Shown: piece by piece, positions 42,018-48,265 of the stretch
Layout of the letters: the number at the start of each line of letters is the position of its first letter
How positions within the stretch are numbered: the first letter of the stretch is position 1
Origin: Clostridia bacterium
Lineage (GTDB): Bacteria; Bacillota; Clostridia; Oscillospirales; Acutalibacteraceae
Assembly (NCBI GenBank): GCA_017480115.1
Contig: JAFVBH010000030.1
Coordinates: forward strand, 1-48,265
Direction: 5' to 3'
Length of the DNA: 48,265 nt
Program-made: the position numbers and the translations under genes
The notes under the pieces: generated by a model
What the model saw: only the letters and a program-made list of their open reading frames with translations
Databases searched by the model: none
Told to the model about the DNA's origin: nothing

Positions 42018-43841
42018 ATGGAGACAAGAACAAGAAAAGATAACGCCCGCGCCCGACGCGGCGATACGGCGAAACCGGCGCCGGCAAAGACTGCGGGAAA
42101 GACGCCCGCCAAGACGCAGGCAAAAGCGCCTGCCAAGACGCAGACCAAAGCGCCCGCAAAGCGCGGCAGACCCCGCAAGCCGGAAAAACAGATGAAAATT
42201 TCGTTTCTCGGCGGTCTGAACGAGATCGGCAAAAATATGACCGTATTCGAGTTTGAGGACGATATGTTTATCCTTGACTGCGGTCTGGAATTTCCCGACA
42301 GCGACATGCCCGGCGTGGATCTGGTGCTGGCGGATTTTACCTATGTCACGAGAAACGCCGACAAGATTCGCGGCGTGGTCATTACCCACGGGCATGAGGA
42401 TCACATCGGCGGACTTTCCTACTTATTAAAAGAGGTCAACGTTCCCGTCTACGCCACGCGGCTGACGGCGGGTCTGATTATGGGCAAGCTGAAAGAGGCG
42501 GGCATTGACAGAACTTCTGTGATCAACGTGATCAAGCCCGGCGACGTGGTGCATCTGGGCGGGATCTCCGTCGAGGCGATCCACGTCAACCACTCGATCC
42601 CCGATTCCATCGGCGTGGCGATCAAATGCGCCGCCGCCACCATCGTCCATACCGGCGACTTCAAGATCGATTCCACCCCCATCGACGGCGAGATCATCGA
42701 TCTGGCGCGTTTCGCGGCGCTGGGCAGGGAGGGCGTAACCTGCCTGATGATGGACTCCACCAACGCCGAGCGTCCGGGCTTTACGGAAAGCGAAAAAAAG
42801 GTCGGCGGGTCGCTGGAGCATATCTTTAATCTGGCGGGCGACAAGCGCGTGATCGTCGCCACCTTCGCCTCCAATATCCACCGTGTGCAGCAGATCATCG
42901 ATATTTCCGAAAAGCTGGGCAGAAAGGTCGCGCTTTCCGGCAGAAGCCTCGAAAATGTGGTCGCCGTCGCCTCGGAGCTGGGCTATCTGAAGGTGCCCGA
43001 GGGCATTATCATCACGCTGGACGAGGTGCGCCGCTATACCGACGACCGTATTACGCTCATCACCACCGGCAGCCAGGGCGAGCCGATGTCCGCGCTGTCC
43101 CGCATGGCGACCTGCGACCATCGCAAGGTGCAGATCACGCCCAACGACGCGGTCATTATCTCCGCCACGCCCATTCCCGGCAATGAAAAAACCGTGGGCA
43201 AGGTCGTTGACGACCTGTTAAAGCTGGGCGCGGAGGTCTTTTACAGTCAGATGTACGACGTACACGTCTCCGGTCACGCAAGGCAGGAGGAGCTGAAGCT
43301 GATCCTCGGCATTCTCAAGCCGCGGTTCTTTATCCCCGTTCACGGCGAGCGTAAGCATCTTTCCGCCAACGCCGCGCTGGGCGAAAGCGTGGGGATCCCG
43401 TCCAAAAACATCATTCTTGCCGATAACGGCACCCAGATCACCTTGAGCAAATCCGCCATCAAAGCGGACGCGACTGTCCCCGCCGGACGCGTCTTTGTGG
43501 ACGGCTACGGCGTGGGCGACGTAGGCAATATCATTCTGCGCGACAGAAAGCGGCTGTCGGAGGACGGGCTTGTGGCGGTCAGCATCGTGGCCGATCCCGT
43601 CAACGGCATGATTATTACCGGGCCGGTCATGGAATCACGCGGTTTTGTCTACGTCAAGGACGCGGAGGAGCTGTTTGACGACGCGGAGGAGCTGGTCATC
43701 GACATTTTCGAGCGGTACACCCGCAACGGCAGATTCGACATCCCGTCCATTAAAAATCACATTCGGGATGACGTTTCCCGCTTTATGTACGAGCGCACCA
43801 AGCGCAGTCCCATCGTCGTTCCCATTATTATCGAAATGTAA
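42018..43841 (+). CDS. rnjA: Ribonuclease J
   Basis: 607 residues. The metallo-beta-lactamase/beta-CASP core starts near residue 59 (MKISFLGGLNEIGKN), with the zinc motif HGHEDH at 124-129, TGDFKID, and SGHARQEELK and PVHGERKHL further on. RNase J is a 5'-3' exo- and endoribonuclease for mRNA decay and rRNA maturation. The first 58 residues are an unusual Lys/Ala/Pro/Thr tail with repeated AKTQAKAPAKTQTKAPAK and a KRGRPRKP element resembling an AT-hook. AAAAAGGAG sits 6 nt before ATG 42018, so the tail is translated; the frame open from 41973 is not favoured. Confidence 0.93.
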   Translation: METRTRKDNARARRGDTAKPAPAKTAGKTPAKTQAKAPAKTQTKAPAKRGRPRKPEKQMKISFLGGLNEIGKNMTVFEFEDDMFILDCGLEFPDSDMPGVDLVLADFTYVTRNADKIRGVVITHGHEDHIGGLSYLLKEVNVPVYATRLTAGLIMGKLKEAGIDRTSVINVIKPGDVVHLGGISVEAIHVNHSIPDSIGVAIKCAAATIVHTGDFKIDSTPIDGEIIDLARFAALGREGVTCLMMDSTNAERPGFTESEKKVGGSLEHIFNLAGDKRVIVATFASNIHRVQQIIDISEKLGRKVALSGRSLENVVAVASELGYLKVPEGIIITLDEVRRYTDDRITLITTGSQGEPMSALSRMATCDHRKVQITPNDAVIISATPIPGNEKTVGKVVDDLLKLGAEVFYSQMYDVHVSGHARQEELKLILGILKPRFFIPVHGERKHLSANAALGESVGIPSKNIILADNGTQITLSKSAIKADATVPAGRVFVDGYGVGDVGNIILRDRKRLSEDGLVAVSIVADPVNGMIITGPVMESRGFVYVKDAEELFDDAEELVIDIFERYTRNGRFDIPSIKNHIRDDVSRFMYERTKRSPIVVPIIIEM

Positions 43842-43874
43842 TCCACCATCAACCGACGGAAAGGAAGCTATACA

Positions 43875-44315
43875 ATGGATGTCATTCTTACACAGGACGT
43901 AAAGAGTCTGGGCAAAAAGGGCGAAAAGGTGTCCGTCAGCGACGGCTACGCCCGCAATTTTCTGATGCCCAAGGGGCTTGCAAAGCAAGCCAACGCGCAG
44001 GCGCTCAGCGAGCTGAAGGATCGCGAGGCGTCGCAGGCGTTTCGCAAGGCGGAGGACCTGAAAAACGCCAAGGAAGCCGCCGCGAAAATGGACGGCAGGA
44101 ACATCACCGTTACCGCCCGTGCGGGTGCCAACGGTAAGCTGTTCGGCGCGGTGACCGCCAAAGAGCTGGCGGAGGCGCTGAAGCAGCAGTTCGGCGTGAC
44201 CGTCGATAAGCGCAAGATCACCTTAAGCGATATTAAGACGTTCGGTACATATCCTTTCGAGGTCAAGCTGCACAGCGAAGTGACCGCGAAGATGACCGTC
44301 ACGGTAGGAGAATAA
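43875..44315 (+). CDS. rplI: 50S ribosomal protein L9
   Basis: 146 residues. MDVILTQDVKSLGKKGEKV and GYARNFLMPKGLA are the L9 N-terminal rRNA-binding signature; a long helix (about 40-75) links to the C-terminal domain. AAAGGAAG precedes the ATG. It sits 33 nt after rnj and 3 nt before dnaB, the common rplI-dnaB pairing in Firmicutes. Confidence 0.96.
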   Translation: MDVILTQDVKSLGKKGEKVSVSDGYARNFLMPKGLAKQANAQALSELKDREASQAFRKAEDLKNAKEAAAKMDGRNITVTARAGANGKLFGAVTAKELAEALKQQFGVTVDKRKITLSDIKTFGTYPFEVKLHSEVTAKMTVTVGE

Positions 44316-44318
44316 ACA

Positions 44319-45680
44319 TTGGCAAACGAAAGCTTTACGCCCGAGGGAGAGCTGCCATTCTCTCTTGAGGCAGAGCAGGCGGTGCTGGGCTCGATCCTGC
44401 TGGATCCCGCCTGTCTGAACACGGTTTCCCTGTTGATCAAGACCGAGTATTTCTATCTTCCGCAGCATCGGGAGATTTATCGGCATATGCTGATGCTGGA
44501 CACCGCCTCCGGTGGCACGGTCGACCCGCTGCTGCTGTTGAACGCGTTGAAGGACGAAAAAATTTTTACCGACGAAACCGGCAAGAACTATCTCTACCAG
44601 CTGTCCAAGGACGTGCCCACCACGGCGAACGTGGAGGTCTACGCAAAGATCGTCGAAGAGAAATACTACGTCCGCAGCCTGATCCTCGCGTCCCGCGAGA
44701 TTATCGACAGCGCGACAAATTCCGGCGAAAAAGCGGAAACGCTGCTGGATTTCGCCGAACAGAAAATATACAATATCCGGCAGGGCTCTACCTCCAATGG
44801 TCCCGTGAGGCTGAACGAGATCACCCCTATGGTCTACGAACGGCTGTATCAGATCACCTCCCCCGAGCGGGAGCAGTACGCGGGCTTAAAGACCGGCTTT
44901 GAGGATCTGGACAGAGTGACCACGGGTCTGAATAAATCCGACCTGATCATCATCGGCGCCCGTCCCGCCATGGGTAAGACCAGCTTCGCGCTGAATCTTG
45001 CCCGCAACGTCGCCGTGCGCGGCAAAAAGAGGGTCGTTTTCTTCTCTCTGGAAATGGGCAAGGAGCAGCTGGCGCAGCGTGTGCTGGCGTCGGAAGCCCG
45101 GGTGGAAAGCACCAAGATGCGTACCGGCCGCTTTACCGAAGAGGAGTGGAACAAGCTGGCGCAGGCGACGGTGTTTTTGTCGGATTTCGATCTCTATTTT
45201 GACGATACGTCCAATATCACCGTACCGGAAATGAAATCCCGTATCCGCCGGTTGAAAAACGTGGACTGCGTCATTATCGACTATTTGCAGCTGATGAAAT
45301 CCGCCGTGCGCACTGACAACCGCGTGCAGGAGGTCACCGAGATCACCAGAAGCCTGAAACTGATGGCAAAGGATCTGAATATCCCCGTCATCACCTGCGC
45401 GCAGCTCGCCCGCGGCACCGAGGCAAGAGGAAAATCCCATAAGCCCCAGCTGGCGGATCTGCGTGAATCCGGCTCCATCGAGCAGGACGCGGATATTGTT
45501 ATGATGCTCTACCGCGAAAATTATTATACCGACAACGACGGCGACGCGCCCGCCATGCCCAACACGGCGCAGGTGCTGGTGCAAAAGAACCGCCATGGTC
45601 CCACGGCGGACATCGATCTGAATTGGATCCCCGAATACACACTGTTTACCACAAAGGCGCGTGAATCCGATGACGACTGA
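44319..45680 (+). CDS. dnaB: Replicative DNA helicase
   Basis: 453 residues. N-terminal DnaB domain (PFSLEAEQAVLGSILLD), linker helix, and RecA-like motor with Walker A GARPAMGKTSFALN, Walker B CVIIDYLQLM, and DLRESGSIEQDADIV. It unwinds DNA at the replication fork as a hexamer. The start is a TTG (44319) with GGAG 9 nt upstream, giving an L9-DnaB spacing of 3 nt. It overlaps tilS by about 11 nt. Confidence 0.96.
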   Translation: MANESFTPEGELPFSLEAEQAVLGSILLDPACLNTVSLLIKTEYFYLPQHREIYRHMLMLDTASGGTVDPLLLLNALKDEKIFTDETGKNYLYQLSKDVPTTANVEVYAKIVEEKYYVRSLILASREIIDSATNSGEKAETLLDFAEQKIYNIRQGSTSNGPVRLNEITPMVYERLYQITSPEREQYAGLKTGFEDLDRVTTGLNKSDLIIIGARPAMGKTSFALNLARNVAVRGKKRVVFFSLEMGKEQLAQRVLASEARVESTKMRTGRFTEEEWNKLAQATVFLSDFDLYFDDTSNITVPEMKSRIRRLKNVDCVIIDYLQLMKSAVRTDNRVQEVTEITRSLKLMAKDLNIPVITCAQLARGTEARGKSHKPQLADLRESGSIEQDADIVMMLYRENYYTDNDGDAPAMPNTAQVLVQKNRHGPTADIDLNWIPEYTLFTTKARESDDD

Positions 45681-47043
45681 GCTGCCCGATACCGTAAGAC
45701 AAACCATACAGCAATATAACATGCCCTTGAAGAACCGACATGTGATCGTCGGGTTCTCCGGCGGCAGCGATTCCGCAGCGCTTCTGCAGGTGCTTTTTAC
45801 CCTGCGTGAGGAGCTGCGTTTCACGCTTTCGGCGGCGCACGTCAATCACGGCATACGCGGGGAGGAAGCCCTGCGGGACGAGGCGTTTGCCCGCGCGTTC
45901 TGCGAAGAACGCGGCATTCCCTTTTACGCCGCGCGTTATAATGTCCCCGAAGAAGCCGGACGCGCGGGGGAAAGCTGCGAGGTCTGCGGCAGACGGCTGC
46001 GCTATGAATTTTTCCGTTCCGTTGATCCCGACGCGCTGATCGCCACCGCCCACAATCTGGACGACTGCGCCGAGACCTTTTTTCTGAATCTCGCCCGCGG
46101 CACGGGGCTGAAAGGGCTGACGGGCATTCCGCCCGTGCGGGATAATATTATCCGTCCGCTGATAAATTGCAGCAAGGCGGAAATACTAACATTTTGCGAA
46201 GAAAATCAAATTTCCTACGTGACGGACAGCACCAATCTCAGCGACGAGTACAGCCGCAACAAGATTCGTCACGGCGTTTTGCCCGTGCTGACGCAAATCA
46301 ATCCCGCGTTTTTGTCCGTTTTCCGCCGCACACAGACGCTGTTGCGGGACGATGAAGCGTTTTTGGAGGCGCAGACCCGCCGGTATGTGCAGGCGGCGGC
46401 GCAAGGCGACGCGTTTTCGGTGGAAACCCTGTCTGTCGCGCCCGTCGAGCTGCGCAACCGGGTCATACAGCAGACGTTGCTGACGTTGACGGGAACGGTT
46501 CCTGAGGCGGCGCATGTCCGCAGCGTAGGCGATTTTTTGAAAATCGGCGGCAGTGAAAATTTAAACGGCGGCTGCACCGTCGTTTCCGACGGGAAACGGC
46601 TGTATCTGCGCGCTGACGGCGCAGCGCCCGCCCCCGCGCCGCTGCTGCTGACCGGCTGCCCCGCGCGCGCGGAATTTTGCGGCAGGGAAATCGCCCTGTC
46701 CCACTGCGCTGCGCCGGAATTTATGGAAAAAAATTCCGTGAATACACAAAAAATTAACAAAGAAGTATTTCATTATTACGCAGACTGTGATAAAATAGTT
46801 TATCCTGTCACTGTCAGAACCAAAATTGACGGCGACCGATTCCGTCCCGCAGGCAGAGGCATGACAAAAACGCTCAAGCAATTGTTTTTGGAACACCGGC
46901 TGACGGCGGCACAGCGGCAGCAGACCGTGATCCTCGCCGACGCCGACGGTATTATTTGCGCCGAGGGCTTCGGGATCGATGAACGCGCGGCGGTATCGGC
47001 AGCGACAAAGGAAATTCTATGCATAACGATTCGGAGAGTTTAA
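45670..47043 (+). CDS. tilS: tRNA(Ile)-lysidine synthase
   Basis: 457 residues. The PP-loop SGGSDSAAL (about 30-38) binds ATP; TilS converts C34 of the AUA-reading tRNA-Ile to lysidine. [37 protein letters not shown] and the C-terminal [17 protein letters not shown] domain match the family. The start is uncertain: ATG 45670 or GTG 45661, both inside the dnaB end, with AAAGG upstream. It is followed by hpt after 1 nt, as in the Bacillus tilS-hprT-ftsH cluster. Confidence 0.94.
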   Translation: MTTELPDTVRQTIQQYNMPLKNRHVIVGFSGGSDSAALLQVLFTLREELRFTLSAAHVNHGIRGEEALRDEAFARAFCEERGIPFYAARYNVPEEAGRAGESCEVCGRRLRYEFFRSVDPDALIATAHNLDDCAETFFLNLARGTGLKGLTGIPPVRDNIIRPLINCSKAEILTFCEENQISYVTDSTNLSDEYSRNKIRHGVLPVLTQINPAFLSVFRRTQTLLRDDEAFLEAQTRRYVQAAAQGDAFSVETLSVAPVELRNRVIQQTLLTLTGTVPEAAHVRSVGDFLKIGGSENLNGGCTVVSDGKRLYLRADGAAPAPAPLLLTGCPARAEFCGREIALSHCAAPEFMEKNSVNTQKINKEVFHYYADCDKIVYPVTVRTKIDGDRFRPAGRGMTKTLKQLFLEHRLTAAQRQQTVILADADGIICAEGFGIDERAAVSAATKEILCITIRRV

Positions 47044-47044
47044 A

Positions 47045-47587
47045 ATGAAAAACGCAATCGAAAGCGTTCTGTTAAGCGAAGCGCAGCTCTCACAGCGCGT
47101 AGCGGAGCTGGGCAAACAGATCAGCGCGGATTATAAAGATAAAAAGCTGCTGCTTGTCAGCGTGCTGAAAGGCTCCGTGGTGTTCATGGCGGACATCATG
47201 CGGGCGATCGACATTCCGTGCGAGATCGACTTTATGGCGGTCTCCAGCTACGGCGCGGGGACAAAATCCTCCGGCGAGGTGCAGATTAAAAAAGATCTGG
47301 ATCGCACCATCGAGGGCTACGATCTGCTGATCGTGGAGGATATTTTGGACAGCGGCAAGACCCTGTCTTATTTAAGAAAAGTCCTTGCAGCCAGAAATCC
47401 CGCCAGCATTCGCATCTGCACCCTGCTGGATAAGCCCGAGCGGCGGGAGGCGCAGGATATTGCCGCCGATTACGCGGGCTTCATTGTTCCCAATGCGTTC
47501 GTTGTGGGCTACGGGCTGGATTATGATGAAAAATTCCGCAATCTACCCTATATCGGCATTTTAAAACCGGAAGTTTATACGAAATAA
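47045..47587 (+). CDS. hpt: Hypoxanthine phosphoribosyltransferase
   Basis: 180 residues. The PRPP-binding motif is [26 protein letters not shown] and [20 protein letters not shown] are standard for HPRT. It salvages hypoxanthine and guanine to IMP and GMP in the cytosol. GGAGAG at the tilS end serves as the ribosome site. In B. subtilis HprT with TilS activates ftsH expression; the gene order is kept here. Confidence 0.96.
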   Translation: MKNAIESVLLSEAQLSQRVAELGKQISADYKDKKLLLVSVLKGSVVFMADIMRAIDIPCEIDFMAVSSYGAGTKSSGEVQIKKDLDRTIEGYDLLIVEDILDSGKTLSYLRKVLAARNPASIRICTLLDKPERREAQDIAADYAGFIVPNAFVVGYGLDYDEKFRNLPYIGILKPEVYTK

Positions 47588-47622
47588 TACCGAGCAATAC
47601 TAAATGAGAAGGAGTGATTCTC

Positions 47623-48265
47623 TTGGAGAACAGAGGCAGGTGGAGACAGTTTATCCCCTATATCCTGATCCCGCTGGTGCTGGTGGCAATGATATTCATG
47701 CTCAATGGCCGCGGCAACACGAAAAAAATGCAGTACTACGAGGTTGTTCAACTGTTTGAGGATAATCAGGTCGCCGAATACTCGCTGAATCTCAGCAGCG
47801 GCGCGCTGAAATACCAGCTCAGAAACGAAACCGACGCTCGCAGCTATACCGTACCCAATGTCAATATGTTTATCAGCGACATCCACAAGCACGTCGTGGA
47901 ATATAACGCGAACGCTGCCGATGCGCAGAAAATCAAATTTGACTATCAGGCGGGTTCCGCCAATTCCTGGTGGGTCAGTCTGTTGCCGTCGGTGGGGCTG
48001 CTTATAATGCTGGCGCTGATCATGTATATCATGATGCGCCGTATGAACCAGACCATTTCCAACGATATGAACCGTTCCATCAGCTTCGGCAAGGCGCGGA
48101 TCCGCAACGGCAAGGACGAAAAACGCCGCACCACCTTTGCCGATGTTGCGGGCGCGGACGAAGAGAAGGCGGAGCTGCAGGAGATTGTCGATCTGCTGCG
48201 CGATCCCGCGAAATACAACGGCTTGGGCGCGCGGATTCCCAAGGGCGTGCTGCTGGTGGGCCCGC
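47623..48265 (+). CDS. ftsH: ATP-dependent zinc metalloprotease FtsH (5' part, truncated by window end)
   Basis: A TTG start at 47623 with AAGGAG (47609-47614) 8 nt upstream opens a frame of 214 residues to the edge. A first membrane helix (about 8-26), an extracytoplasmic domain with [18 protein letters not shown], a second helix (about 118-138), then the AAA+ start [18 protein letters not shown] and KGVLLVGP, cut off at Walker A. FtsH degrades membrane and regulatory proteins and is needed for sporulation in Bacillus. It is the last gene of the rnj-to-ftsH run. Confidence 0.93.
   Translation, partial: MENRGRWRQFIPYILIPLVLVAMIFMLNGRGNTKKMQYYEVVQLFEDNQVAEYSLNLSSGALKYQLRNETDARSYTVPNVNMFISDIHKHVVEYNANAADAQKIKFDYQAGSANSWWVSLLPSVGLLIMLALIMYIMMRRMNQTISNDMNRSISFGKARIRNGKDEKRRTTFADVAGADEEKAELQEIVDLLRDPAKYNGLGARIPKGVLLVGP

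Overview
The window looks like chromosome of a spore-forming, anaerobic Clostridia bacterium, most like the gut Oscillospiraceae/Ruminococcaceae group. The reasons are the spore genes (gpr, spoIID, spoVAE), a dockerin-bearing surface protein, FprA plus rubredoxin for oxygen defence, two GH2 glycosidases, Firmicutes gene order (holB-ricT, rnj-rplI-dnaB, tilS-hpt-ftsH), strong AGGAGG-type ribosome sites and moderately high GC. This is inference from gene content; no marker in the window names a genus.

Layout. 1-3.2 kb: the end of an unknown gene, ispE, and a convergent zinc-ribbon/pseudokinase/PASTA protein. 3.2-10.8 kb, minus strand: BspA-repeat dockerin protein, ricT, holB, a short QueG-like protein overlapping an AEC transporter, a membrane protein and citrate synthase. 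10.9-15.7 kb, plus strand: spoIID, a block of dispersed repeats, a GH2 enzyme and a DUF2079 membrane protein. 15.7-21.1 kb: a 65-residue membrane protein after gpr (minus), rpsT and a 60-residue protein (plus), a GNAT enzyme and lacZ (minus). 21.3-28.4 kb, plus: lipoprotein, araD, dnaE, a zinc-ribbon membrane protein and an esterase. 28.7-30.6 kb, minus: fprA, rubredoxin and tRNA-Ala. 30.7-31.6 kb: a small membrane protein and a compact locus that reads as a type I toxin-antitoxin system. 31.7-38.1 kb, minus: an Opp/Dpp-type ABC importer behind a CsoR-family regulator, then a phosphopantetheinyl transferase. 38.2-48.3 kb: spoVAE, rnhA, a nucleotidyltransferase fused to a degenerate phosphohexomutase, repeats, then rnj-rplI-dnaB-tilS-hpt-ftsH (ftsH runs off the end).

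Most worth attention: (i) the toxin locus at 31.33-31.65 kb, with a 33-residue holin-like peptide, a Shine-Dalgarno site closed in a hairpin, and a convergent antisense RNA from its own consensus promoter; (ii) a CsoR-family repressor with a complete Cys-His-Cys metal site and two matching 17-bp candidate operators, each about 64 nt before a start codon, one of them in front of the importer; (iii) two 41-nt palindromes whose first three bases are the stop codons of the genes they follow, with a compensated base-pair change between copies, and which share ends with a non-coding repeat family; (iv) a pseudokinase and a pseudo-mutase that keep their folds but have lost catalytic motifs.
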